Source: Adiantum capillus-veneris
Taxonomy: Eukaryota; Streptophyta; Polypodiopsida; Polypodiales; Pteridaceae
Assembly: GCA_014529385.2 (NCBI GenBank)
Contig: CM043969.1
Span: 19,737,946 to 19,801,945, forward strand
Direction of reading: 5' to 3'
Length of the DNA: 64,000 bases
Shown here: positions 26,996 to 36,089 of the stretch, piece after piece
Numbering within the stretch: the stretch's first letter is position 1
Layout of the letters: each line of letters begins with the position of its first letter
The notes under the pieces: model-generated
The model's database searches: none
What the model saw: only the letters and a program-made list of their open reading frames with translations
Told to the model about the DNA's origin: nothing
Made by a program: the position numbers and the translations under genes

Positions 26996-27042
<47 letters not shown>

Positions 27043-28960
27043 CTCTAGGTTTCCCCATCGTCGACTCTAACAAGTTAGACATTGATTTCAGTTAAAGATG
27101 CTGTTTAATTCAGCTGTTGCATTCGATTGACTTCAGTTGACACTCATTTGAATTTGTTGGTGCCGTGGTTGATGTGTGGCTTACTGCTCAAGATAATTTT
27201 TGAACATACCAACCATTTTTTGCAATCTAATCTTCTTCTGTGTCTCACAGAACACTGTTGTCATGGCCAAACTTCAAGAGGAGGTCTGATTTCTCGGTGG
27301 TCACTTCTATACTTAAGCATGGTATCCAAGGTTTATCAGCCTAACCCATGTACTGTGATCGATGTGTCTAGGTGGATCATGTCCTTGGTGACAGGCTACC
27401 CACAATAGAGGATTTGAGGAATCTCAAGCTCACAAGACGTGTCATCAATGAGGTTTGGCGTCACGTCATGTTTTTTGCAGCTAAGGAGTCTGTCTAGAAA
27501 ATGACATTCCCTTTTTCAGACATTGCGATTATACCCAGAGCCACCAGTACTAATAAGGCGTGCATTACAAGACGACAAACTGGGCAGTTACCCTATACAG
27601 AAGTATTATAAGCTTTATTGGCCATAGCTACATGTAGCAATTTGAATGTCTTTCTCATTATGTTTATGGGTTTTTCAGAGGCGAAGATATCTTTATCTCC
27701 GTGTGGAACCTGCATCGGTCTCCGCTGCTTTGGGAGGATGCTGATGAGTTCCGGCCTGAAAGATGGCCAGTAGATGGACCTGATCCAACTGAAGTCACTG
27801 AAAACTACAGGTAATGTTAATGGTAACATGCTGGATGTGTACGAAGTGAAAACGCATCAGGTTGTTGTCATTTCGGGTGACAATACTAAGAATGGTTCAA
27901 TAGGGGAGGTCATTCTCATGTGGCAAGGAAGAATTGAACTAACTGAAGTCATGGAATTCGCAGGTAATGATATGCTTAAAATGGCTTTAATAGAGGGGGG
28001 CAATATGTGTCCTTACTATCCTTTGAGCCATGGGGTTTATTTTTAAGAGGTTGTAAGTTTGTAAGTGCTGACCTTATGAAAGCATATATATTGGCTCTTC
28101 TTTTCTAAAGCTCATAAGCTTGACCATTCTGACCTTATGAAGGCCTATATCAAACGGTTATCTTTCCCATGCAGGCTTGCAGAAAGTCTCTAGTTTACAA
28201 GAAAGAGTCGCGGTAAGAGTCAAGATACACAAGTAGGCAATGGGAAGTTTGAGGAACTAGACAGGGTCTCAAGTCTGGCTTTACAATCTTTTTCTTGCAT
28301 GATCCTGTCATATTTTAGGATGCTTGCTGTTAGAAGTGCACATTGCTTGCACGTAAAGGTAAAACAAAGTACTAGATGCCGAGAGTCGATACCATGTTTT
28401 TTGGTTATTTGGCAATATCTGTCTGAACAACATGTTTGTGTGTGTTTTGTACTATCTGTATTCTTTTGCGGCTGCCCAACCATGGACGACTCTACTCTTT
28501 GCAGGTACTTGCCTTTTGGAGGAGGTCCCAGAAAATGTGTTGGAGATATGTTTGCTACATTTGAGGTTTTCAAACCGGACTCAATCTGGCACCTTTGCAT
28601 ATATTTTATGTAAAGGTTTAAAAGTGCAGAACTAAGCTTGCTTCATAATCCTCTTGCAGACCATGACTGCTGTTGCTATGCTTGTGCGGCGGTTCAACTT
28701 CAAACTTGCAGAAGGGGCTCCTCCAGTAAGGATAAGTCCATGCCAACACAAATACACACTTAAATAGAAAGTTTCAGTAGGTAAGGAGCTACTTGACGCT
28801 CAATTTTGATCTCTCTGCACAGGTAGGAATGGTAACGGGCGCTACGATCCATACTTCAGATGGTCTTAGGATGACAGTTTCGAATCGTATGATGCCTAAA
28901 AATCCCCTGCTTCCCAAAATCAATGACAGTTTGTTAGCTCTAGAGACTACTGCTTCCTGA
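9940..28960 (+). CDS. LUT5: CYP97A-type carotenoid beta-ring hydroxylase (cytochrome P450), 16 exons
   Basis: Exons: 9940-10090, 10471-10576, 10701-10890, 10984-11055, 11130-11240, 11323-11514, 11598-11759, 11836-11931, 12000-12101, 27251-27283, 27372-27452, 27520-27602, 27679-27810, 28505-28565, 28660-28725, 28823-28960. They sum to 1776 nt, giving 591 residues, close to the roughly 595 of Arabidopsis CYP97A3. All introns are GT-AG and all phases agree. P450 signatures are the I-helix AGHETS (376-381), ExxR (ETLR, 432-435), PERW (486-489) and the heme loop [10 protein letters not shown] with the thiolate cysteine at about 515. CYP97A enzymes are plastid heme monooxygenases that hydroxylate beta-rings of carotenes, usually with CYP97C, on the lutein route. 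Intron 9 carries 14.5 kb of nested transposons, yet no coding lesion is seen. Confidence 0.95.
10231..10252. repeat. Poly-G tract in P450 intron 1
   Basis: 22 consecutive G in intron 1 (10091-10470), on the coding strand. Long G runs can form quadruplexes and are also common sites of assembly error. Confidence 0.95.
12584..12779 (+). repeat. Left LTR of the small Copia-like element
   Basis: It begins TGTTG and ends ttgaca immediately before the primer-binding site. It contains a CT run at about 12695-12722, the same place where the right LTR was entered by the LINE. Confidence 0.7.
12780..12792 (+). promoter_or_regulatory. tRNA-Met primer-binding site
   Basis: tggtatgagagcc differs by one base from the TGGTATCAGAGC core complementary to the 3' end of initiator tRNA-Met. 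It follows the LTR directly, as needed for minus-strand priming. Confidence 0.7.
13103..13666 (+). pseudogene. Copia gag relic
   Basis: An open stretch containing [14 protein letters not shown] followed by a [14 protein letters not shown] segment. Spacing fits a CCHC zinc knuckle that has lost its histidine and glycine. The adjacent frame continues with a Ser/Asp-rich stretch typical of the gag-protease linker, so a frameshift is likely near 13400. Neither a protease motif nor RT motifs follow. Confidence 0.5.
13667..14095 (+). other. Internal remnant before the polypurine tract
   Basis: No readable protein remains. It ends gggtaggggcaatt, a purine-rich stretch directly before the TGTTG of the right LTR, which would serve as the polypurine tract. 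Confidence 0.45.
14096..14204 (+). repeat. Right LTR of the small Copia-like element, first part
   Basis: It starts TGTTGAGGGAGG and matches the left LTR through the AACACCTAGCC and GGTTGGTTC words into a CT run (14185-14204), where the LINE interrupts it. Confidence 0.75.
14205..14998 (+). other. LINE 5' UTR
   Basis: GC-rich sequence with repeated gcaggtgcag and gcagggcag words, a (CT)n run at 14349-14393 and a 13-base poly-G near 14797. No protein is recognised. The ctctctagcgcg word appears twice (near 14198 and 14236), so the true 5' border could be slightly further right. Confidence 0.5.
14999..16037 (+). pseudogene. LINE ORF1 (nucleic-acid-binding chaperone type)
   Basis: The first part (to 15700) is rich in Lys and Glu with heptad-like stretches, consistent with a coiled coil. 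A frameshift near 15700 leads to a second part (15702-16037) with the pattern [18 protein letters not shown], like the RRM/trimerisation region of L1 ORF1 proteins, ending TGA at 16035-16037. L1 ORF1 proteins bind the element RNA. The assignment rests on position and architecture, not on strong motif identity. Confidence 0.6.
16054..18898 (+). pseudogene. LINE ORF2, endonuclease and RT (5' part)
   Basis: Endonuclease: ATWNGNG at the start, [12 protein letters not shown] and STMDYVM. The final motif that should contain Asp-His before ALVSLTI reads [10 protein letters not shown], so a catalytic Asp appears to be lost. A TAG stop at 16692-16694 (LNGL*RFP) fits a Gln codon change. [22 protein letters not shown] and the catalytic YADD box in [12 protein letters not shown], with frameshifts near 17690, 17800 and 18080. 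The frame runs without a break into the chromovirus LTR at 18899 and resumes at 25970. Confidence 0.88.
18622..19361 (+). repeat. 370-bp tandem duplication across LINE/LTR junction
   Basis: 18622-18991 and 18992-19361 are near-identical; I see about three substitutions. Each unit holds 277 bp of LINE ORF2 plus the first 93 bp of the chromovirus LTR. The junction is ttgcac|atggatgg. Because the unit spans the insertion point, it arose after the chromovirus landed. Confidence 0.92.
19269..19892 (-). repeat. Chromovirus 3' LTR
   Basis: In minus orientation it begins TGTCACAGTGATGACG and ends GTTTGTTACA. It contains a palindromic G-box GCCACGTGGC (19723-19732), a CCACGTCA element near 19875 and six teloboxes (TAGGGTTT) clustered at 19746-19866, with another near 19466. 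A 93-bp partial copy lies at 18899-18991 as part of the tandem duplication. Confidence 0.93.
19893..19904 (-). promoter_or_regulatory. Chromovirus polypurine tract
   Basis: On the minus strand AAGAGGGGGGTA lies directly before the TGTCACA start of the 3' LTR. Confidence 0.85.
19905..20499 (-). other. Chromovirus 3' untranslated region
   Basis: No reading frame of note between the chromodomain stop and the polypurine tract. Repeated ggacatcac words on the + strand (about 20040-20090) form a short minisatellite-like patch. Confidence 0.5.
20500..20819 (-). pseudogene. Integrase tail with chromodomain-like segment
   Basis: It begins [18 protein letters not shown], the usual end of a chromovirus integrase. 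It then has [16 protein letters not shown] and MEEKDL, the pattern of a chromodomain with a TAG in place of a Gln codon near 20620. Chromodomains steer integration to particular histone marks. Confidence 0.65.
20820..21890 (-). pseudogene. Chromovirus integrase
   Basis: HHCC zinc module: [13 protein letters not shown] ... CLVCQ near 21590-21640. Core: [11 protein letters not shown] and the final acidic region with [11 protein letters not shown] frameshift near 21450 breaks the core between the first Asp (EMDFIF) and the second. Integrase inserts the cDNA into chromatin. Confidence 0.8.
21897..23164 (-). pseudogene. Chromovirus RT and RNase H
   Basis: RT (23164-22505): [43 protein letters not shown] and the catalytic box [10 protein letters not shown] frame break near 22505 separates RT from RNase H (22418-21897), which has the catalytic context [21 protein letters not shown] and [10 protein letters not shown]. 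The active-site residues look present; the breaks are what disable it. Confidence 0.85.
23240..23690 (-). pseudogene. Chromovirus protease region
   Basis: The expected catalytic D-[ST]-G triad is not intact; the matching place reads [13 protein letters not shown]. Downstream, [18 protein letters not shown] (about 23350-23410) is the conserved second retropepsin motif. A frameshift and at least one stop lie between the two, so the enzyme is probably dead. Confidence 0.65.
23694..25291 (-). pseudogene. Chromovirus gag
   Basis: The likely start is the ATG at 25291 (MASGNDQ). A TAA at 25186-25188 and frameshifts near 24900 and 24560 break it. The middle has a serine homopolymer region (24755-24800) followed by a Lys/Arg-rich stretch. 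The capsid-like region has ARTWWSTLL and F..Q...[15 protein letters not shown]. The zinc knuckle [14 protein letters not shown] maps near 23785-23830. Gag packages the element RNA into particles in the cytoplasm. Confidence 0.8.
25346..25359 (-). promoter_or_regulatory. tRNA-Met primer-binding site
   Basis: On the minus strand it reads TGGTATCAGAGCAC, a perfect match to the initiator tRNA-Met complement, one base inside the 5' LTR. Confidence 0.93.
25361..25969 (-). repeat. Chromovirus 5' LTR
   Basis: The counterpart of the left LTR and adjacent to the primer-binding site. It has the same G-box (25817-25826), CCACGTCA element and telobox cluster (about 25840-25940, six copies, plus one near 25557). 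This is the copy that would drive transcription, running leftwards and antisense to the P450 gene. Confidence 0.93.
25970..26804 (+). pseudogene. LINE ORF2, C-terminal part
   Basis: The frame resumes at the second copy of the catgg duplication. A frameshift near 26270 leads to RIETGRYNG and [18 protein letters not shown], the Cys/His cluster characteristic of plant LINE ORF2 C-termini. The stop is TGA at 26802-26804. Joining this to the 5' part needs removal of the chromovirus and one copy of the 5-bp duplication, which confirms the insertion model. Confidence 0.85.
26805..27000 (+). other. LINE 3' UTR and pentanucleotide tail
   Basis: A non-coding stretch of about 170 bp ends in four catttc-type units (about 26978-27000) directly before the CT run of the split LTR. 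A short simple-sequence tail is typical of plant LINE 3' ends. Confidence 0.65.
27001..27072 (+). repeat. Right LTR of the small Copia-like element, second part
   Basis: A CT run (27001-27039) continues as ttggctctaggtttccccat and ends ctctaaca. This aligns with the end of the left LTR (ttggctcgacgcttccgcat ... ctttgaca), so it completes the LTR broken at 14204. Confidence 0.72.
27251..28960 (+). CDS. LUT5: LUT5-like P450 exons 10-16 (C-terminal third)
   Basis: Exon 10 is only 33 nt ([11 protein letters not shown]) and is preceded by a good acceptor (tgtctcacag) just right of the transposon nest. Exons 11-13 encode the region up to PERW, including [15 protein letters not shown] across the exon 11/12 junction. 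Exon 14 carries [17 protein letters not shown], the heme-cysteine loop. Exon 16 ends at TGA 28958-28960 after a 45-residue tail. The lysine at about 460 and arginine at about 504 are split by introns 12 and 13, as the phases require. Confidence 0.93.
27811..28504 (+). other. P450 intron 13
   Basis: The second longest intron (694 bp), between AG|gtaatg and ctttgcag. Apparent frames inside it have no recognisable protein content. Confidence 0.85.
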
Positions 28961-29900
28961 GCTTTTTGCTGAGTGCTACAAAAATGGTTAGATTGTTAAA
29001 GTTGTATATACAAATAGCTGCCCATGAATGACAAAACGGAGGGAAAGCCGACTCATTATCAAGTAGGCACAAGAAGAAAAGCAAAGCTCTTAAGATTCTG
29101 GAATTGATTCCTTCATTCGTTGACCATAACACAAATGGCAATTTGCACAACAACTAACCATTGTGGAATTGTAGGGATAACCAGCTACTCCAATTTCGGG
29201 TTATATTTGTTCAATGAGAAATCCAATACAAGAATTGCAGGGTAAATGCATCATTGCATGGGTTAGACTCTCAAAATTTTGTGTTGCAATTTGCAAAGCG
29301 ATTCTCCCCTTGCTTGTCTACCATCTACCCTTTCTCTGACAAAGGTAAATCGATTGGCCAATTGATTTGCATGCAAATTTCAAGTACTAACCCAAATCAA
29401 TAGACTAACAAGATTAAGGTTCATGTTGTCACTCTAAATGAATAAAATGAGAAAGAAGTCATATAAGGTTGTGAACTAAAAATGAAAAGACCCATTGGTA
29501 ACCTAAACAAAAGAAGAATTCAATTAATTGTTCACATGAAAATGCATGTCCAATAATAAAATTTCAAATGTCCACCGAACTCTCTTCTCCTTTAAAGCTT
29601 CTTTTAGAAAGCCACATGAAAATGTACTAACACTTTTGTAGAATCCGTTCTTCAACTTCCACATAGCAATTGTTGTTGGTCACACATATTCATTATAGCA
29701 CTAGAATGGACTTTTCATTATAGCATTAGAATGGACTTTTTATGAATGTTTTGCAATTTGTTCCTCTTCTCTCCCCTAGAATACAGGATGATCCTTTAAT
29801 TTTATCACTTTGAATTTTGAACAAGTAAACATACAAACCTCCTTCCTCTCCCTCTCTCTCTCTCTAGCTTGAGGCCACCCACTCCCTCTTCTTCACATAT

Positions 29901-29902
29901 GC

Positions 29903-29941
<39 letters not shown>
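29901..29941. repeat. (CA)n microsatellite
   Basis: CA run, preceded by a short CT run near 29850. Confidence 0.9.
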
Positions 29942-29942
<1 letters not shown>

Positions 29943-30480
29943 GAACAATTATAAATGCTTTAAGAGTCACTTGTGTATCTCATTTCTATACATGCAATTT
30001 ATTTGTCTACAATCCAAGGATATAGATTTGTGTATGCAATAGGCCTTTTTAATATTCTCCTCTCCACATACACATTAAGTCTCTTTACATTGTATTCATA
30101 ACCTATTTCCCAATATTTGAGAAAGTGAAAGCCCTCAATTGAAGTTGCACCATGCAATACCTTTTCCAACTAGCTATATAGCATATTGAAAGTTTCATAC
30201 AATGTGGTGTTGAGAATTTTGATGATTATGTGAGTGTGTCGAAGATGTAGTCAAAAGTGTAAGACGTGGGTATATTGCAAATAGCAGACCTAGATGTGAC
30301 CTTTGTTAACATAGTAAATGGAAGTAATGGTAGCCATGAAGTGCATGTATGAGAATAAGTGGCCACGATGTGAGTCTTGTTGCACATCACATCTATGTGA
30401 AACCTGCAAACCCATGTGAATATTATGTGGAATTCTAGTCAACCATCTTATATGGAAATTGAATGATTTGTATGGTTGAG

Positions 30481-30950
<470 letters not shown>

Positions 30951-31039
30951 TAGCAATGACTGCTACATTGGATTACTCACCATAAGCTCTATCACTTGAT
31001 TGAGGGCAAGTAAAAATTCATACCTTTCTCATTTGGCAT

Positions 31040-31856
31040 CTGAATTGTGCATCCCAGGAAGCTTTTTGAGGGGTTTTGGTACGGTACCAAAGAGTCTCCC
31101 TTTTCTCGTATGAAGTTGCCCCCAATGTTTCAAACCTATAAAGTAGGAAATAAATATGATTGGCCAAGGTGCTGTGGGTCAAAGCATGGCCAAAAGGGCG
31201 AATGTGTGCTGCTGTGGTTCATGTCCCCTCACAGCAACGGGCTAGTGCTGATTGACAGAATCTTGAGATTCCCTTCCAATCGAAGAGCATCTACTTGGGC
31301 ATTTTGAGATGCCACTATAAAAGGACATCCTGGGAAATTATTTTCTGCGTGTAGCGTTTTGAAACACAACAAACTATTGATGGCATTTTCTCCCACAAGA
31401 TTGAAGCCCGCGTTTTGAGATGCAAACTCAGTCGATTGCTGGCAATTTTAGCTAACATCTTGAGACACACCCTTGAATGAGCCTAGAGTTTCTTTCATCA
31501 TTCCAATAGCATTCTAATACGTAGCTAGAAGCGGGCACCCTTTGACGTATTGTGGTGCATAGCATTCTGAAACACTCGGCAAGACTCTTAGTGACAGTGT
31601 TTTGGACATGGCTCGCATTGAACTATAGTGACCTCGAGAAACAAAGATAATCCAAGATCAACTCTCAGCTTTGGATAGTGCTTTTTCTAGTACAATTTCT
31701 TGATTTGGATGATCAAATTGCAAGATATATTGATTGCAAAGTAGATTTTCTCACGTCTCTACTACACATGTACAAAGAGTTCTTTTCTATCTTCTTAATA
31801 AGTGATTTTATACCTAGGGCTTGAGTTAGTCTTTCATGTGTTGATGAACCCCAACA
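31040..31856 (+). repeat. Candidate 5' LTR
   Basis: It ends ccccaaca just before a tttggcgatccc word that could be a primer-binding site, and has TATAAAAG at 31316-31323. No second LTR copy is available for comparison, so the left border is a guess. A degenerate gcgttttgaaacac word recurs near 31297, 31350, 31411, 31458 and 31562. Confidence 0.45.
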
Positions 31857-32239
31857 TATTTGGCGATCCCACCGTGTTTGGTTGTATGCTATGCCTGATG
31901 TTTTTCTGTTTCAACATTGTGTGTCGGTTTGTGTGTATTATTGGGAGATGATGTATATCAGAGAGACCACAAAGAGTATCCAGAGTTTATTACACTAGGG
32001 CTCAGGCCCCCCATGCACAAAACATTGATCCTTTCAATTATAATCAACTCATAGATGGTGAAGGGGAGACAATTGTCTTTGAATTGCAACAAGGAGCACC
32101 AGAAGGAAGGTAGGTGAGGAAATTGGTGGGAGCTTTACTCTTGATAGCAAGGTCTGCAAGAAGTAGAAGAAGACTTCTCTTTGACCCACTACAAGTATCT
32201 ACCAGACAAAGAACTAGGAGATTACCTTAGCCTATTTCA
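31857..32239 (+). other. Leader of the decayed Gypsy element
   Basis: Sits between the candidate primer-binding site and the gag ATG at 32240. It has no clear frame and nothing else is recognised. Confidence 0.4.
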
Positions 32240-32810
32240 ATGGCTCAACCACCTCCTTACCCTATGGTTAAAGCAACCAAATTCAAGGGCAGGTCCATTG
32301 AAGATACTGATTGTCATGTGGCTCAGTTTGAGACCAATTGGCAAGCTAGTGGACATCATGCTGTATATGGTGATGGCATAACATTGGAGGGCAAAGCCAT
32401 GTGTTGGTTTAGCCAATATGGTATTGCACATTTTGCAACATATGCTGCACTCAGAGAACAATTTTTACAGAGATTCAAGAAGGAGAAAACTCCAATAGAT
32501 GTTTTGAAGAAAATCAAGGACAACAGGCAAGGAAGTATGTTAGTGGAAGATTATGCTGAGAAACTTTTAAAATTTTGGTGAACATGTTACAGAGAAATGA
32601 AAGACCCACATATGAAATGTTAGCGATATATTTTTTGAAAGGCTTGAGAAAGGGATTGAAGAATGTTGTAGCCAGTTTTGATATTTTAGGTGGCTTTGAT
32701 AATTTGGTTGCAGCTTAGAGTTGAGAAAAGTCTTGGTATGACCAAGATTAGAAGCAAGAGCAGAGGCATCTCTAATTCAAAAGAAGAGTCAGAAGCTGAG
32801 TCTGAGACTG
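32240..32810 (+). pseudogene. Gypsy gag, N-terminal part
   Basis: Starts MAQPPPYPM and has the capsid-like pattern CWFSQYG ... LREQFLQRFKKEKTPIDVL and MLVEDYAEKLL. A frameshift near 32578 leads into LRKGLKNVVASFD, then another near 32715 into a Ser/Glu-rich stretch that is cut by the CACTA insertion at 32811. Confidence 0.75.
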
Positions 32811-32904
32811 CACTACAAGAGATCACCTAAATACCAACGTCAGTGGCGGGCGTCGATATATATGTAGCTAATTTTGGAGGCAGAAACATTTGAAAAAAAT
32901 CAAA

Positions 32905-33055
32905 CTTAAAAATTTGATGCCGATTTTGACGCGCATACCGATGCCTATTTTGATGCATATTTTGGTGCCGATTCCAATGCACATTTCGATGCATATTTTG
33001 GTGCCGATTCGAGCGCACATTCCGATGCATCTATCGATGCATGTACCGACAGATT
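32905..33055 (+). repeat. CACTA left subterminal repeats
   Basis: Degenerate repeats of about 18-24 bp around CCGATGCATATTTTGGTG. These are the usual transposase-binding units in CACTA elements. Confidence 0.75.
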
Positions 33056-33269
33056 CTGCAAAAAACAAAATCCACGGGTTTTTCCTGTGCATTTCGCTCA
33101 TTCTTTCTTTTCTTCCCTTGCTCTCCTCCTCCTCACTTGCTACAGATCTACTGTCGTAGGGCTTGTCGGACTTGAGATTTCCACTCACACGTTCCCCTCT
33201 ATTAACAAGGTAAAGTTCTTTTCAAGATTCGTAGTAGGTTTGTTCACTTTTGTGTGTGTGCGTGTGTAA

Positions 33270-33373
33270 CATACTGTGTGTGTGTGTGTGTTTTTTTTTT
33301 GAAGGTTTGGTGACATTTCTCAAGTGCTTGCTCAAATAGGCCGCATGTGAGTGCTCTATCATTCTCTTTTCTT

Positions 33374-33420
<47 letters not shown>
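33270..33420. repeat. (GT)n, poly-T and (CA)n runs inside CACTA
   Basis: A short GT run and a T run near 33275-33300, then a CA run at 33375-33420. Confidence 0.9.
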
Positions 33421-33421
<1 letters not shown>

Positions 33422-33879
33422 TCACATAAACAATATGCACGCAAATAAATACAAATGCACATTAGTTTGTCAACAATCTAAACACACTATGTACGACGCA
33501 CACATACATTTTTCAAACAAAGAAAAAATTAGAGAAAAATATAAATTTTGTTACTTTATAAATGTTATTAATTAAAACCCATCATTATCAAAGAAAGATA
33601 ATGACGAATGATCATTAAAAAAAGAGTTATTTTGATTTATGCCATTTTATAATTAGTTTTGTTACTTTTTATGTAAATTAATTTAGAATTAATAAATTAT
33701 GTTGTTTTTTTTATTGTGACTTGTCGTAGGTGTTGTAAATGTAAATTAGAAAGTTTATAGTATTAGGGTCTAATTACCTTTGATTAGCTTTATACGGTTT
33801 GGAAATCGCCGATTGACGTTGTTATGTCGATCAATCGTTTATGACAAATCGATGTTATGTCGATTGGACGTAGTTGTCG

Positions 33880-34720
33880 GCTTTGGGCTATTTGCTTAAT
33901 TAGGGTTAGTCCCTTAAGGCTAGCGGTTCAGTCGCTTAACCCCTTAGGACTAGTCCATATTTAGGCCGTTGAAGGCTAGCTGCTTAGGGCTAGCCGTTAG
34001 GTATTCAATCGCTTAGCCGAGCCGCTTAGTTGTTCCCGCCTCATTATTTAGCCACTTAGCCGCCTAGGGATAGTTGCTTAGGTCTAATCGGTATTCACAC
34101 GGCTTAGGGCTTGCCGTTGAAGGCTAGCCGCTTATGTATTCAGTCGCTTAGCCGCTTAGGACTAATCCATATAATTCAGGCCGTTGAAAGCTAGCTGCTT
34201 AGGTATCCAGTTGCTTAGCCGTGTCGCTTAGTCCTACCCCTTCTTTATTTAGCAGCTTAAGATTAGTCGCATAGGGCTAATTGGTATTCAAACCGCTTGA
34301 TGAGGGTTGGCCTCTTAGGGCCAGTCACTGGTATTCAGACGCTTAGGCCTACCTGCTTTGTTATTTAACCGTTTAGCCGCTTAATTAGGTCTAGTCACTT
34401 AGGGCGAATTGGTATTCAGATCGCTTAGGGCTTGCCGCTTAGGGCTATCCGCTTAGGGCTCTTTGCCAAAATGTTTAGGCCTACCCGCTTCGTTATTTAG
34501 CCGCTTAGCCGCTAAGGGCTAGCTACTTAGGGCTAGCCAATTGGATATATTTCAATTGCTTAGCCGCTAGTCAGTATTTAGACCGTTTAGGGCTAGCCAC
34601 TTATGGTATGTTGCTTAGGGTAAGTGGTTTGGTTGTTTTAGTCTACTTAGGGTTTAGGTCTTAGATAGGGCTAGTAGTCGCTTATGTGTGGCCGTACGAA
34701 GACGCTCAAGGTTTAGTTAC
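33880..34720. repeat. CTTAG-rich minisatellite inside CACTA
   Basis: Dozens of degenerate units of the kind ccgcttagggctag, about 14-15 bp, interspersed with ggtattcag words. The region reads as a decayed minisatellite with some higher-order structure. Confidence 0.8.
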
Positions 34721-34739
34721 TAGGATATGGTTGTGTTTC

Positions 34740-35910
34740 GACGGTTAAAGTAGAAAAAACACAAACGGACTTTAGAAACGGTTTGTGTACTTCAAAAATG
34801 CAAATGGACTTCGACAAACGAAGTAAAATAATGTAAACGAACTTTAAAACGCAAATAGACTTCAAAAACGCAAATGGATTCAAAAAACTCAACCAATCTT
34901 TAAAAATGGCGGTCTGTATTAGATTGGTCATATTAGATCGATCCATTTAAGTAATCCGCATGCACTAGATTAGGGTTTTTATTGGATCTACGTACATGTA
35001 TTATCATATAGACATGGGTGTGTACTTATGTCGAACCCTCAAATATCGGCATTGACCAATAAAGACGAGATTATTACCCGATGGTCCCAATCTCTGTGTA
35101 CCTCTAGACCAAGGTGTGTTTGGATCGAGCATGGCTAGAGAATATGAGGTAGTTAGAGCTAGCGACAAATGATAGAAAAAATACAAACAGACTTAAAAAA
35201 TGCAAACGGACTCCAAAAATGGCTTGTGTGCTTCAAAAACTCAAACGGACTTCGACAAATGAAGTAAAATAACACAAGACTTTAATACCGCAAATAAACT
35301 TCAGAAATGCAAATGGATTTCAAAAACATAAATGATCTTCAGAAATGGCAGTCTGTAAAGGATCGGTCCGTATTAAATCGGTCCATTTAAGTAATCCGCA
35401 TGCACTAGATTAGGGTCTGTATTGGATCTACATACATGCATTGTCATGTAGACATGGGTGTACTTATGTTGAACCCTCAAATACATGCATTGACCAATAA
35501 AGATGAGATTATTACCCGATGGTCCTGATCTCCGTGCACCTCTAAACCGAGGTGTACGGGGATCATGCATGGCTAGAGAATGTGAGGTAGTTAGAGCTAG
35601 CGGCAAATGGTAGAAAAAATATAAATGGACTTCAGAATCGCAAAGGGACTTTAGAAACGGCTTGTGTGCTTCAAAAATGCAAACGGATTTTGACAAACAA
35701 AGTAAAATAAGGCAAATGAATTCAATAACGCAAATAGACTTAAAAAATACAAACGGATTCAAAAAATGCATATGATCTTCAGAAATGATAGTCTGTAGAG
35801 GATTGGTCCATATTAGATCGGTCCATTTAAGTAATGCGCATGCATTAGGCTTTGCACTAGATCTACGTACATACATTGTCATGTAGACATGGATGTGTAC
35901 TTATACCAAG
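34740..35910. repeat. About 437-bp tandem repeat, 2.7 copies, inside CACTA
   Basis: Repeated anchors: agaaaaaa followed by aaacggactt at about 34750, 35172 and 35610, and the word gcatgcactagattagggt or a variant near 34958, 35397 and 35838. Period is about 437 bp. Within each unit a shorter pattern of ...aaaaa(c/t)gcaaa(t/c)gga... recurs every 25-30 bp. Confidence 0.85.
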
Positions 35911-36089
35911 AGTGATTTGCATCATTGGTAGATAAATTATGGATGATAGGATGGCGTGTCCTTGTGCACAATGCAAGCATCAGATTTATCGATTTTTTTT
36001 TCCTGTGATCAACACATACGCAATAACGGTCTCTTTTCTATATAGCAGCTACAAAATATTCGCTATCAATCTCATGGTTCGGAGGTAGG

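Larger units (their letters stand above)
14205..27000 (+). mobile_element. L1-type LINE inserted in a CT microsatellite
   Basis: A non-LTR retrotransposon with a 5' UTR, an ORF1 (coiled coil plus RRM-like part), and an ORF2 with APE-type endonuclease, RT and a C-terminal CCHC-like region. It has a 3' UTR and a short (catttt-like) pentanucleotide tail. Both ends abut CT repeats of the host LTR, so the exact borders and target duplication cannot be fixed. It is near full length, which is uncommon for LINE copies, but ORF2 has stop codons and frameshifts and is split by the chromovirus at 18899. Confidence 0.85.
12584..27072 (+). mobile_element. Small non-autonomous Copia-like LTR element, split by a LINE
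   Basis: The outermost insertion in intron 9. Its left LTR (12584-12779) is followed directly by a tRNA-Met type primer-binding site. Its right LTR is in two pieces (14096-14204 and 27001-27072) separated by the LINE. Together these match the left LTR, including GGTTGGTTC[AG]ACA, a CT run and a TTGGCTC...ATC terminal segment. The internal region is only about 1.3 kb with a degraded gag relic and no pol, so this is a LARD/TRIM-like element mobilised by others. No clean 5-bp target duplication was found. Confidence 0.75.
12102..27250 (+). other. Giant intron 9 of the P450 gene (15,149 bp)
   Basis: The donor is AAG|gtttga at 12102 and the acceptor tctcacag ends at 27250. Removing the transposon nest (12584-27072) leaves about 660 bp of ordinary intron, so the original intron was small. 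The nest is copia-like element, then LINE, then chromovirus, each inside the previous one. The flanking exons are in the same phase and continue the P450 family alignment. Confidence 0.93.

Noticed and set aside
27094-27101. AAAGATGC as target duplication of the small Copia-like element, matching 12576-12583
   Set aside because: It is 22 bp beyond the LTR end and longer than the 5 bp expected; it could be chance or an unresolved border, so no duplication is claimed.
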